From Cannabis sativa (lineage: Eukaryota > Streptophyta > Magnoliopsida > Rosales > Cannabaceae), in NCBI RefSeq assembly GCF_029168945.1, contig NC_083604.1, positions 33,599,686 to 33,663,685 on the forward strand: DNA of 64,000 nucleotides, given 5' to 3'. Shown here one piece after another: positions 10,467 to 22,175 of the stretch. Each line of letters opens with the position of its first letter. Position 1 is the stretch's first letter. Under the pieces are notes generated by a model. It was not told where the DNA came from. It did not search any database and saw only the letters and a program-made list of their open reading frames with translations. Both the position numbers and the translations under genes were made by a program.

Positions 10467-11859
10467 AAAGAAGAGGAATTTAACCTTTATTAAATAATTG
10501 TTATTCATTGAATAAGTCCAATACTAACTGGGCCTAAATAAAACTATCATAAGGTGATATTTCATTTTAGCAACCTAGTCCATTTATCTATCTAGAAATA
10601 AATGGACTTCCTATATGCATCTAAGCCCAAAAACAAATATATAGCCTCACACTGGTCAAATTGATTTGGATGGGTCCTATCACGCTTCTAGGTTTACATA
10701 GATGAAAGAAATACAAAATTTACCTATTACAAATTATTTGTAGAATCTATTCACAATTGGACTATGATTAAAATTAGATCATTGGATTTGTCAACAAGTT
10801 AATCATAGCAATTTAGATCCAATAAATAATAGGTTTGTTTTAAAAAAAAGTGAATAAATAAATAAACAAGCAACAAAACAACATGCAACAAATATCTCGA
10901 AAATAAATTAAGATATTTCTATTTTAAAATAAAAAATTTTTTTAAAAAAATATCTTAACTAGAGTTTAAATTTAGGTTGTTAGAATTTTTTTTAAAATAT
11001 TTAAAATCTAAAAAATCTCCTAAATATCTAAAATTCAAATATGAAAATCAAATATCCAACTAATTTCCAAAAATTTTAGTTTATTGAAATAACTTAAATT
11101 AGTTAAATATCTAATAAGATAATATAATTTAGTATCTTAATTTGAAAATTGAGATATTTCTGATAGTATATTTCTAATCTTTTAATTTAATAAAATAAAT
11201 TTAACAAAATAAATAAAATTAAAAATAAGATATTTTGAAGGTTAGGATATTATCAATTTTATTAAATAGAAATAAAATAAAATATTCTAAGTTTTAAAAT
11301 TTTATGGTTGCACAACCCTAAAATATCTATTCAAACCAAAATTAACAACTTTTCAAAATTTCATGTTACTTTCACAAAAAATATAAATTTTTAATTAAAT
11401 AAATTAACAATAAGATAAAATGTCAAAACTAACATTTTTCTAATCTTATATTTAATTTAATAAAAAATATTTTAAAAATTATAAAATTTTAAAATATGAT
11501 ATTGGTAGCAAATTTGAAATTCTAACTAGATTATTTCTAAGTTTTTTAGTTTTTAATATCAAAATAGGATCATTTTAAATTTTAATAATAAAATAAGTAA
11601 TATCTGATCTTATAATTAAAATAAATAAAACAGACAAATATAATAAAAAATTTCAAAATTAACCATAAGGCTAGTTTGTGGAAAAATCAAATTTTCAAAT
11701 TCAAAGGCTACTAATATCTAAAACTAATTTTAATTAATTTTTTTATGATAATTAGATTTTTATTTGAAAATTTGGATTTTACACAAATTCTATCAAAATT
11801 TGAATTTTATTTCATTTAAAAAATTATTTTAGAAACTCAAAATATCACAAAAACAAATT

Positions 11860-12065
11860 TGGTACAGGAAGTATGCAATGCATACTCCCTCTACGCGCGC
11901 ATGGGAGCAAATGGGATGAAATGAGGCTGCACGCAGCCTTCATGACGGGCAAAACTCAGTCAGCTAGGGCTTAGGACAGCCCTTGTCCAAGAAAACTCAG
12001 TGATGGGCTTGTCTGAAGCAGTGTGAAGGCCGAGTGATGCCTTGTCCGCGCGCGCACGTGTGCAA
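11860..12065 (-). other. GC-rich palindrome island in the D leader
   Basis: Contains the hairpin GTATGC-AAT-GCATAC (11871-11885), CGCGCGC, the palindrome GGCTGC-AC-GCAGCC (11935-11948) and another CGCGCGCGC run near 12046. It stands out against flanks that are nearly all A and T. Confidence 0.75.
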
Positions 12066-12337
12066 CAACTTTGAGATATTTTCATTCAAACTTCAATCAA
12101 TCATAACTATTTCAATAAAAATCCAAATTAAGTTCTGTAAAAGTGTAAATTTATTATTTTTCATCTACTTTCCAAAAAAGAATGTTTTAGAGCAAAAATA
12201 AAAATATTTATCATCGTAAAATCATAATTTCTATACAATCATGAAATATGCACATAAACCAACATGAACACATCCAAATCATCACAATCAATAAATTCAT
12301 CATTTTAAATCCATATGTCATGAAAGTAAATCATTAT

Positions 12338-12353
12338 CATGGCTCTGACACCA
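12338..12353 (-). other. Primer-binding site of D (tRNA-Met type)
   Basis: CATGGCTCTGACACCA on + is the complement of TGGTGTCAGAGCCATG, one base from the canonical TGGTATCAGAGCCATG. Two bases separate it from the LTR start at 12356. Confidence 0.8.
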
Positions 12354-12355
12354 GT

Positions 12356-13378
12356 TATTGGGCATATTTTACCAAGATCTAGATTTATTAACAAGTATGT
12401 TGAATTAACATCCTAAATATGAATTCTCTAAAACAATGAAATTAAACACATAAGAGTTTAGAAAACGTTACATTGATCGCAACAGAATATAATGACTCCT
12501 TCCGTTCAAGATCTATAGTCCTTTATTCCATTATGTAGCAGAGCATTATCAAGATCTGAACTTGCATCTCTTTCTCTCCTTCGAGTTTGGTTACTACCGT
12601 CTTGCTCACTATGATTGAGTACTTGATTTGCTATGTGTGGGCATGACACTCTTTCACTCAAGGTTCAAATATGGAAGAACAATGAACGAGGCTGAAATCA
12701 CTATGGAAAGGACTCTCTCATCAAGGTTGAAGGCAATAGTCAAATTATCAAAATTGGATGAGTGAGACCATCATGTTCCTTTTATAGTTTTTCAACTAGG
12801 GCTTAGGGCTGGATTATATGGATTAAAAAAGAATAAAATATTAAGCAAAAATACACACTAGGGCTGGCCACTATAGGACCAATCTCTAGTTATAATTTTT
12901 CAACTTTTTCAACTACTTATTCTTTTTTCAATAATACCATATTTTCCAATTCAATCTTGTAAATGCCAAAACTATTTATTTCATAATTATAATTAATTAC
13001 TAAATAAAATTGTCATTTGTATTATTTTTTAATTAGACCATACAAAGAATCTTAATTAACAAATTTACCCCAAATCCTCTTGTCTTCACAATAAAGCCAT
13101 TGGTTAGTGAAAATTCCTAAATAAGACATAGTCTAATTGTAGAATTAATAATTGATTAATTAAAATCAATTAATTGAGTCTGCAAGCAGTATTATCTAAA
13201 CCAGTGAGGGGACCATGGGCCTATATAATGCTTTCAATAAGTAGATCTAAAATTCAAAACGTAAATTCTCTAACTTATTAATTCCGGCTTGCACCACTAT
13301 AGATTTAGAATTGAATAGCACTCTCAATTATATAGAACGTTCTATATGTACAACGATAAAGATATGTTATGATTATCC
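12356..13378 (-). repeat. Element D, right (5') LTR, outer piece
   Basis: Begins TATTGGGCATATTTTACCAAG (TG start mutated to TA) and stops at GATTATCC where C1 begins. The LTR resumes at 32723 with TATCCATTGTTACAATCC, the 5-bp TATCC being the C1 target duplication. Confidence 0.85.
13374..13378. repeat. Left target-site duplication of C1 (TATCC)
   Basis: TATCC directly before the C1 LTR start. The same five bases follow the C1 right LTR end at 32723-32727. Confidence 0.85.
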
Positions 13379-15200
13379 TGTTGGAAATTATTTTACCAGG
13401 ATCTTAGATCTACTCACAAGTATGTTGATTAACACCCTAAATATGAACTTCTAAAACGATTATAAAAGAAACACATATAAAGTATGAGAAACCTTACATT
13501 GGGTGAAGCGAAATATTATGTCTCCTTCCGTTCAGATCTCTAACCCTTGTATCCTTTCTGTCGCAGAGTATTATCAAGATCTGAACTTGGATCTCTTTCT
13601 CTCCTTCTTTAGTGCTGAAAATCCTTCTTGTTGAATATCTTTCTTCACGATCTTCCTCACTATGATTGAGGTATCACTTGCTGTGTGTGGGCACTACTCT
13701 AACACTAAGTGGTTCGAAATTATTCAAGGAAGAAGAAGAGTATGAAGGTGGCGGCTAGGGCTTAGAAGAGAAGGCTCAGGTTTTTCTCTGAAGGAAATCA
13801 GAAGTAAAAGTGTAAATTTCCTGAAGCCTTCACTATCTATTTATAGCATTCCACTAGGGTTAGGTTTGAATTATTTGGCATTAAAATAATGAAAATATCA
13901 GATGATAAAGCCTATAAAAGTGGCCGACCATGTCTATGTGGATTTGGGCCTCGCTTTTTGCAATTTTGCAGTTTTATCATTTCTGCATCTCATTTTCTCA
14001 AAAACGACAATTTTCAAATTCAACCATTTAAATGCCAATTCTAACTATTTAATAACTATAAATAACTATTAAATAATATTGTCATTTATCATATTTAATA
14101 ATTGAACCATACAAAGTATCATAATTAACAAATATGCCCTAAAAACTCTTTCTTTACAATTTCGCCCTTACTTAGTGAAAAATTCACAAATAGGCATAGT
14201 CTAGTTTGAGAATTATAATTGATTAATCAAAACCAATTTAATGAGTCTTACAAGTAATATTATCTCAACTAGTGGGGGGACCATGGGTCTATATAACCGA
14301 GCTTCCAATAAGCAGATCAAGAATTTATAACCTAAATTCACAGACTTATTAATTCTTCGTTGAATCCACGCATATTGCACTCTCGGTATATAGAACGCTC
14401 TATATGTTCCACCATATAGACGCGTCATTAGTTATCCATTGTTATAATCCTAATTTGATCAATGATCCTCTATATCAACGATCTACACTGTAAAGGGATT
14501 AGATTACCTTGACACCCTACAATGCATTTTATCCTTAAAACACTTAACCCCGTATAAATGATATTTCAGCTAAGTGAAATGAGCACTCCACAATTTATTT
14601 TCGTTTGGTCAAGCTCGAAGGAGATCATCCTTTACTTACTATTTGCCAGATTGAAGCTATAGATTCCATGTTTATGTTAGCGCTCCCACTCAATTGCACT
14701 ACCATGTTCCCAAAATGTACGTATCACCCTGACACAAAAGTAGGCTTAACTAACAAATCAAAGAACACGAATAACACTCTTGAGATTGAGCCTAATCATA
14801 ACAGGATTAAGATCATTTGATCTAGGATCAACTAGGCGATATTGACTTGAATAGATATTACGGTAAGTTTAATAAATCTAAGTCAAAGTTCAATATCGGT
14901 CCCTTCCGATGCAAGTAAACTCTGTTGTAGATTATCATATCAGTAAAACCCTGTGTCTGATAAATCTAGGAATCTTTATTCACATAGTCATGTTTACTTT
15001 CCAATGTGTTGACAACACAATAAACAGGATCAAGTATGTGAAAAGGGTTTCAGATGAATTTATAAATCAAATAGACAGGCAATTGATAAGATGAACCAAA
15101 ACATACACAAATGAATGAAAAATACTTCTGTTTCTTCATTGATGTTGAATAAAATGGATTACATTGAAATGGAGTTTTATTTAGGGCATAAAACCCAACA
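13379..15200 (-). repeat. C1 left (3') LTR, 1,822 bp
   Basis: TGTTGGAAATTATTTTACC to GGGCATAAAACCCAACA. It holds the TATA box (TATTTATA, 13838-13845, minus strand) and the landmarks used to recognise every copia LTR here: GATCTACTCACAAGTATG, TGTGTGGGCACTACTC, GGGACCATGGGTCTATATAA and GCGCTCCCACTCAATTGC. The 71-codon frames inside (14213-14428 on -, 14605-14820 on +) recur in other LTR copies and are not genes. Confidence 0.9.
13838..13845 (-). promoter_or_regulatory. TATA box of the C1 LTR
   Basis: TATTTATA on + (TATAAATA on -) inside CTATCTATTTATAGC. It lies in the same place in F (39826-39833, 47996-48003) and G (58414-58421). Confidence 0.65.
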
Positions 15201-15212
15201 AACTCCCACTTG
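15201..15212 (-). other. Polypurine tract of C1
   Basis: AACTCCCACTTG on +, i.e. CAAGTGGGAGTT on -, directly next to the 3' LTR. The same 12 bases sit at 24090 in E and 41268 in F. Confidence 0.8.
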
Positions 15213-15229
15213 CACTAATATAAAACTAA

Positions 15230-15823
15230 TCAGTACATATTAATTAATCCTAAATTATGACGGTGCTTTTCAAATGTAGTCACGGCCAAGACTTTGGTGA
15301 ATGGATCAGTTAAGTTGTCTTCTGTGTCCACTTTCTCAACTAGTACATCCCCTCTTGCCACATATTCTTTGTAGATGTGATACTTTCTTTCTATGTGTTT
15401 GCTTCTCTTGTGGCTTCGAGGTTCCTTACTGTTGGCTATTGCTCCATTATTATCACAAAGTAGGACCAGAGGCTTTTCCATTCCAGGCACGACACCGATA
15501 CTGGTGAAGAACTTTCTTAGCAAGACAAGGTCTTTAGCAGCTTCTGCTGCAGCTATGTATTCTGCTTCCATGATCGAGTCCGATATCGCGGTTTGTTTTG
15601 CACTTCTCCAAACCACTGCTCCACCCCCAAGAGTAAACACCATCCTAGATGTAGATTTCCTGTCTTCAAGACATGCCTGGAAATCTAAATCAGTATAGCC
15701 TATGGGATTTAAAGCACCACCCTTGTAGACTAATACTAGATTTCTTGTACTCTTTAAGTATTTCAGAATATACTTAACTGCATTCCAATGTTCCTGTCCT
15801 GGATTAGACTGATACCTGCTCAC
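15230..15823 (-). pseudogene. C1 RNase H, nearly open
   Basis: A 197-codon open stretch of copia pol C-terminus, which degrades RNA in the RNA-DNA hybrid. Motifs: YTDLDFQACLEDRKSTS, SIMEAEYIAAAEAAKD, LLCDNNGAIANSKEP, RSKHIERKYH and DNLTDPFTKVL, ending GLINMY. It matches the F homologue (41297-42073) closely. It is separated from RT by a TGA where F has a Gly codon (CYAV-G-IVSRYQ), so it is part of a dead polyprotein. Confidence 0.85.
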
Positions 15824-16735
15824 GATTCAAACTGCATAGCAGATGTCAGGTATAGTGCATAACATTGCATACATTAGAATTCCAACTGCAGAAGCATAAG
15901 GAATTTTCGCCATGTCCTCTATCTCTTGAGGATCAGTAGGAGACTGTTCCTTAGATAGACGAATACCATATCTAGAAGGCATATTCGCCCCATTGGTGTT
16001 GTTCATGGAGAATCTCTCTAAAACTTTGTGAATATAGGTTGTTTGAGAGAGAGCAAGAGATCTGTTCTTCCGGTTTCTGATAAGGTCAATACCAAGAACA
16101 TAGGCTGCCTCACCCAAATCTTTCATATCGAATTGAGTGTTAAGCTATTCCTTGATGTTAGTCATTTTCTTGATATTGTTTCCAATAATCAAAATGTCAT
16201 CAACATAAAGGACCAGGAATACTACTACTTGGTCTTCCTTGAGTTGGTAAACACAAGGTTCATCTTCATTCTGAAGAAAGCCGTAGGTCTTGATGATTTC
16301 ATCAAACCTTTTGTTCCATGAGCGATAAGCTTGCTTAAGTTCATAGATAGACTTATATAATTTGCAAACTTTCTTTTCCTGCCCTGGAAGAACATAGCCT
16401 TCTGGTTGCTCCATATAGATGGTTTCTTCAAGTACCCCATTAAGGAAGGTAGTCTTGACATCCATTTGCCAGATTTTATAATCGCAAGCAGCAGCTATGG
16501 AGAGAAGAATTCGGATGGATTTGAGCATAGCAACAGGACTAAAAGTTTCCTCATAGTCCACACCTTCTCTTTATGTATAACCCTTGTCTACAAGTCTAGC
16601 TTTAAAAGTTTCGACTTCGCGTCCAGCGCCTCTTTTCTCCTTGTAAACCCACTTACATCTGATTGGATGATAGTCATCAGGTGCGTCTACATATTCCTAG
16701 ACTTTGTTCTTTTTCATGGAATCCATACCGGCTGA
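15824..16735 (-). pseudogene. C1 reverse transcriptase, broken
   Basis: Copia RT motifs are readable: VDYEETFSPVAMLKSIR, IWQMDVKTTFLNG, MEQPEGYVLPG and LVLYVDDILIIG with the YVDD active site. Then comes MKDLGEAAYVLGIDLIRNRK without the frameshift that F has at this place. Stops interrupt at the RT start (TGG to TAG at 16736), in YTQREG (CAA to TAA near 16572), after TNIKE (TGG to TAG at 16145), and at 15827. SIYGLKQAS has become SIYELKQAY. Confidence 0.85.
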
Positions 16736-17688
16736 CTATCGTTTCCGTTGCGGACTAGCCATTGCCTGTTTATAGGTTAATGGGTCATCATCAATACCGT
16801 CACCAACGACCTTATTGATTTCACCATCCAAGCCATAATGAGCTGGTTTTGTTGAAACCCTCCCACTACGACGAGGAGCGGTGATCTTCTGAATAGGAAC
16901 TTTAGCAGTAGTTTTCTCAGTTGGTTCGACTGAGGGAGTGGGATTGTCCTCTTCTCGAGTTGAAGAGGACGGAACATTGGAAGGACTTATATCTGAAAGC
17001 ATTTCCTCCAACACTACTTTACTTTGTGGTTTGAAATTCTTACTATAGTCATCTTCAAGGAAAGTGGTGTTTGTGGAAACAAACACTTTATCATCCTTGC
17101 AACTATAAAATAGTCCACCCCTAGTCTCTTTAGAATTTTGCGACAAACATGCAAACTTCAGTTTGTGATTCAAGTTTGCTTTCTCTCTTTCTCAAGACAT
17201 GAGCAGGGCACCCCCAAATTCTGTAATGGCGTAAATTAGGTGTATGACCATTCCATAGTTCTAAAGGTGTCTTAGGGATTGATTTAGATGGAACAACATT
17301 TAGAATGTCGGTTTGCATCTGGATTGCATATCCCTAGAAGGACGTAGGTAGAGTTGAGTAACTAAGCATGGACCTAACCATTTCCAAAAGCGTGCGATTC
17401 TGTCTTTCTGCAACTCCATTTTGCTGTGGAGTGCTAGGGGCGGTTAATTGGGATTCAATTCCAAGTTCAATTAAATGATCTTTTAACTGCATATCCATAT
17501 CCCCAGAAGGACGTAGGTAGAGTTGAGTAACTAAGCATGGACCTAACCATTTCTAAAAGCGTGCGATTTCGTCTTTCTGCAACTCCATTTTGCTGTGGAG
17601 TGCTACGGGCGGTTAATTGGGATTCAATTCCAAGTTCAATTAAATGATCTTTGAACTGCATATCCATATATTCTCCAACCCTATCAGT
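16736..17688 (-). pseudogene. C1 integrase core and C-terminal region with tandem duplication
   Basis: Holds the end of the copia integrase (TPQQNGVAERRNRTLLEMV, SFWGY, PSKSIPKTPLELWNG) and the variable region before RT (ITAPRRSGRVSTKPAHYG). The stretch that encodes the catalytic Glu region is present twice in tandem (17332-17500 and 17501-17669). The repeat period is 169 bp, so the second copy is out of frame. Integrase activity is excluded. Confidence 0.85.
17332..17669. repeat. 169-bp tandem duplication inside C1 integrase
   Basis: Two adjacent copies beginning CCCTAGAAGGACGTAGG and CCCCAGAAGGACGTAGG, both ending AACTGCATATCCATAT. F and other copies have one. The word GCATATCC occurs at both ends of the single-copy unit, so slippage between these short repeats is a likely cause. 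Confidence 0.85.
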
Positions 17689-18747
17689 TCACAAGATCTT
17701 TAATGTTTTACCTAATTGGTTTTGAGCCAAAGCATGAAATTCCTGAAACTTTTCAAATGTTTCAGATTTCTTATGCATAAGGTAAATATGTCCATATCTA
17801 GAGTAATCGTCAATGAAAGTGACAAAGTACTCATAACCACCTCGGGTTTTTACATTCAAAGGTCCGCAAACATCTGAATGCACTAACCCTAGGGGTTGTT
17901 TGGCACGCTCTCCTGTTGCAGAGAAAGAACGTTTGGTCATCTTTCCTTCTAGGCAAGACTCGCAAACAGGTAATTCACCTAAGACGACATTTTTCAATGG
18001 ACCGTCTTTGGTTAGCCTATTTAGTCTGTCATAGCCTATGTGACCCAAACGTAAATGCCATAGATATGTTTCATTATCATCATCGATCTTTTGCTTTTTG
18101 TGGTTTCTAGGTTTAGCTACTTTAAAAAGTTTGTTATGTAGGGCAAATGGTGTTTCTAGTCTAAGAACATAAAGCCCCTGTTCCATGGATGAAACACAAA
18201 GATGAATGTCATATGGAGAAATGGTAGAAACAGAACTCGAAAAATCTAATTTGTATTGTTGCAATTGTAAGCATGAAACAGAAACCAAGTTTCTACTTAA
18301 ATTTGGAATGTATAAGACATTGTCTAATTCCAAAATTTTGTTTTGAAATTTGAGTTTGGCTCTTCCTCTAGCTCTAACCGAAACCATTTCGCCATTACCA
18401 ACCTTAAGTTTCAACTCTCCGGATTTCAAATAATTTAAATTCTCCAACAATTGCAATGAACAACTTACATGGTTTGTAGACCCAGAATCAAGAATCCAAA
18501 TGGATTTATCATTCTCTAAAACACATGATTCGAAGACTAAAGCATCACTGCTTATTCGTTTGTGAATTGTTGTTCTTGCTGGTTCATTTTGTTGTGAAGT
18601 ATAACTTGAGGAAGTGAAATCACTTTCTCTTATCTTCTCAACTAAGCTTGAAATAGTAGGATTTATGGAGTTATGAACTACTTGCTCTTCAGAGTGAACA
18701 ATTCCTAGCTTACCTGCTTTTTGGAATTTTATGTTCATCATGAGCAT
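17689..18747 (-). pseudogene. C1 gag end, protease and integrase N-terminus
   Basis: 352 open codons. Residues 1-70 are a remnant of gag (NIKFQKAGKLGI) without the CCHC zinc knuckle that F has here. Protease follows with an intact active site WILDSGSTNH (Asp at residue 87). Next is the integrase zinc region WHLRLGHIGYDRL with ELPVCESCLEGK, then LVHSDVCGPLN and FVTFIDDYSRYGH. It ends at a TGA where other copies have CGA (KIL-R-TDRGGEY), a C-to-T change at CpG. Upstream to ~18860 the minus strand still reads HHPIPLLVNILANELEV, the gag N-terminus. Confidence 0.85.
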
Positions 18748-20044
18748 ATGTGAAGTATTACTCTGACAAGGAGTTTATAACTTCAAGTTCATTTGCTAAG
18801 ATATTAACTAGGAGTGGAATGGGATGATGGTTATTGGCACTACAATACATCAATAAAACAGAAGTAAGGTTTTGGTTCAAATTCATTCTCAAGTTGAGAA
18901 AATAACAAATAATCACATATGTTATAAAAATACTAAATCTAACATAGTTTATTTTCCAAGGTTTCCAACATAATGAAATACAGTGTCCCGGTAGGCGAGA
19001 GTCAAAGATAACATTAGTTGAATAGAGTAGTCAGCTCATCTAAAATAAAACCATTTTAACAACCTTTTATTTGATGAAAATGAGAATCCAACGTTGTCCC
19101 GATAGGCGAGAGTCCAGGTTATTGTCATTTTAAGAGCTTCCACCATTGTTTCATGTTTTATGAGTTTATCTCTTAGTTGTCACCGTAGGGGAGAGTCTAA
19201 TATAGACGAAAACTCACAAAACACTTATCAAATGAGATCTTATGGTGTTAAAAGTTTTCAACGAATAACCATCCATAAGGGAGACGAAGTCTAGCGTCTC
19301 GAGGTTATATTGAAAAAATTTAACAATTGTAAGACCAACAATGGAGATCGAATATCTTTTTGATTAAAGCTCATTATTTAAAAATATGTATTTTATTTAA
19401 TCATTTATTCCGTATTATAATAATGAAAAATTACAAATTAAAGTTGGTTTAAATAAAAAATCAACTTTAATTAAATTTCAATTATTATTTAAATTCGAAA
19501 AATAGATTCGAAATTTAAAACAGAATAAATTTGAAAAAATATCTTGTTTAAGTTGTTTAGAAGAATCTAAAAAATCAACTTAAATATCTTTCAAATTAGA
19601 TTTAATTAAATATTAAATTAAGTTGTAACCACTTAATTTGAAAATATTCCATTTTAAGTTAATATTTGAAAAAATATCAACTTAAAAAAATATCTAAAGA
19701 ATCTTAATAACCAATTCCTAAAATTCCTCAACTTAATTTTGAAATTTGAAATTCAAAAGATATTCAAATTTAAGTTGATTAGTTAGAGATAACTAATTTT
19801 CAACTTAAATCGGAATATTTAATGAAAGATTTAAATTAAGCTTCAAAAAGAATCTAGTTGGTTATAATTCTTATATTTAATTAAATACAAGAAAATACAT
19901 ATAGTTTAGCTTAGAATATAATTCATTAAACTATGTTTTTCTTAAATTAATTTCAAAATAAATGAAATTAATTATGTTGCTAATCAATTTTATTAGGTTA
20001 AACTAATTTAATTAACCTAGTACAGTTATCCACATCAGGCAAAT

Positions 20045-20135
20045 GAGCCTTCACAATTGGGGTAGTTCATGTGAGGGGGGCTGGGTTCAGTATGTCGTAC
20101 CCACTACTATTGCCCCCAACTCTCACACAAGGCCC
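20045..20135 (-). repeat. Conserved leader stem domain, copy in C1
   Basis: GAGCCTT (one change from GGGCCTT) faces AAGGCCC across 91 bp. Inner TGTGAG faces CTCACA and GGGGGG faces CCCCC. Confidence 0.75.
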
Positions 20136-21169
20136 AAAAGAGAGGAATTTAACCTTAAAATGAACAACTGTTATTAATTGAATAGGCCCAAAGCCTAAAT
20201 GGGCCTAAATAAATCTATCAAAAACTGTGATATTTTATTTAGCAACAACAACCTATATGCATCTATAACAAAATTAAACATATAGGCTCACACATGCACA
20301 CATTTGGATGGATCCTATCATGTTGCTAGGTCATACACAGATGAAAGAAGATTGTAAAATTTACCTGTTACAAATTATTTACTTGACCTATCGTCAATTG
20401 AACCATGGGTTAAAATCAAATCATTGGATCTGTCAACAAGTTAACCATGGCAATTTAGATCAAGCAATAATAGGTTTTATAAAACTTACATACAAGCTAA
20501 AACACATACTCCTGCAACAAGATGAATTGGATAGTTGGATGTAAGAATTATTTAATTTTAAATAATAATTTTCGAAAAATATTTAAATAATTAAAAAAAA
20601 AATTGCTTTTATTAAAATAAAATAAAAAAAATTTAAAATTAAACCTACAATTTTTGAAAAAATAGGTTTCAACTATCCTAAATATCATTTCAAAAATAAT
20701 TGCTAACCACCTTTTAAATTTTAAAAGTTATTTTATAAATTAAATATAAAATAAAAAAAAATTCAGATTTTATAGTTTAATTTAAATAAAAAATAACAAA
20801 ATTTAAAAAGTTAGGAAAATATCTTACTTCTATTTAAAATTACATGATTATAGTAATCTTATTTTAAATTTAAATAAGGTCAATTAATTTAAAAAATATT
20901 TAATATCTGACCTTTAAATTTAAAAAATAAGATAAAATAATCAAATTTAAAAATAAGATATAAAATCAAGCAAAAAGATAGATTTTTACTTGTTTCCAAA
21001 TTCAAATTACACTAATATCTAAAATTAAATTTAAAAAATTCAAATTAATTTATTTCTGATATTAGATTTGAAAATAGAAAAGTAAAAATCAAAATACAAA
21101 ACTACACAAAAAATTGGAAGTTAATTCCATGAAATAGCATGAAAAAACGAAGAAAAACGAAAAAATTGC

Positions 21170-21350
21170 AAGCTGTACGGACAGAATGCATTGCATATTG
21201 TTCGCGTGCGCGCTTCAGGGGACTTGACCGAGAAGCGCCAGCACAGGAGGCTGCATGCAGCCTATTCCGCGCGCGTAGGGGCGTTTCTTCAGACATAAAT
21301 GATGTCCGCGCGTGTGTTGTTTGAGGGAAACCCCTCATGCGCGCGCGTAG
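21170..21350 (-). other. GC-rich palindrome island in the C1 leader
   Basis: AATGCATT (21185-21192), CGCGTGCGCGC, the perfect palindrome GGCTGCATGCAGCC (21249-21262), CGCGCGCG (21269) and a further ATGCGCGCGCG run near 21335. Confidence 0.75.
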
Positions 21351-21620
21351 GTGAGTGACACCTCCCTGATATTTTTCGAAACTTCAAAAAATCATAACTA
21401 ATTCAAATTAAATCGAAATTGAGTTCTGTAAAAAAGTAAATTGCTTAATTTTTCCCAAACTATCTAATAAAAATAATTCCAGAAATAGATACTCAATTAT
21501 TTTTCACGAAAATTCACAAACATCAATCAATCATCATACAACACACAAAACAACATGGTACCATCCAAAAACACAAACAAATCGTTTTAAGTCCAAATTT
21601 CTTGCAAGCAAATAATTTAC

Positions 21621-21637
21621 CATGGCTCTGAAGCCAG
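21621..21637 (-). other. Primer-binding site of C1
   Basis: CCATGGCTCTGAAGCCA on +: the tRNA-Met site TGG-TATC-AGAGCCATGG with two changes in the middle, two bases from the LTR start at 21639. Confidence 0.75.
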
Positions 21638-21638
21638 T

Positions 21639-22175
21639 TGTTGGAAATTATTTTACCAGGATCCTAGATCTACTCACAAGTATGTTGATTAACACCCTAA
21701 ATATGAACTTCTAAAATGATTATAAAATAAACACATATAAAGTATGAGAAACCTTACATTGGGTGCAGCGGAATATTATGTCTCCTTCCATTCAGATCTC
21801 TAACACTTGTATCCTTTCTGTCGTAGAGTATCCTTACAAGTAATATTATCTGAACTAGTGGGGGGACCATGGGTCTATCTAACCAAGCTTCCAATAAGCA
21901 GATCAAGAATTTATAACTAAATTCACTGACTTATTAATTCTTCGTTGAATCCACCCATAGAACTTAGAATTGCACTCTCTGTATATAGAATGCTCTATAT
22001 GCTCCACCATATTGACACGTCATTAGTTATCCATTGTTATAATCCTAATTTGATCAATGATCCTCTATATGAATGATCTACACTGTAAAGGGATTAGATT
22101 ACCGTTACACCCTACAATGTATTTTATCCTTAAAACACTTAACCCCGTATAAATGATATTTCAGCTATGTTAAGT
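21639..22175 (-). repeat. C1 right (5') LTR, first piece
   Basis: Starts TGTTGGAAATTATTTTACC. After GTCGTAGAGTAT it jumps to CCTTACAAGTAATATTATC, skipping ~680 bp present in the left LTR (about 13566-14245), including the TATA box. It breaks off at CAGCTATGT plus an extra TAAGT where element E starts. Confidence 0.85.

Larger units (their letters stand above)
10025..12337 (-). other. Leader of element D (copia, untranslated)
   Basis: About 2.3 kb of AT-rich sequence with no sustained frame. It contains the GGGCCTT/AAGGCCC domain (10373-10466) and the GC-rich palindrome island (~11860-12065), in the order seen in C1, F and G. No gag or pol remains; the left boundary abuts T3. Confidence 0.75.
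18870..21620 (-). other. C1 leader (copia, untranslated)
   Basis: About 2.7 kb of AT-rich sequence with no sustained frame. On the minus strand, from the primer site, it holds the GC-rich island (21170-21350), the GGGCCTT-type domain (20045-20135) and the pair of 23-nt direct repeats (19095-19117 and 18984-19005). The CTAAT-loop hairpins are eroded (19178, 19270). ORFs at 20308-20544 and 21102-21338 show no domains and are chance frames. Confidence 0.75.

Noticed and set aside
14605..14820. 71-codon frame repeated at 32055-32270 and inverted at 34468-34683
   Set aside because: It recurs because it lies in the same part of copia LTRs; differences among copies do not look protein-constrained, and it would include promoter and processing sites.
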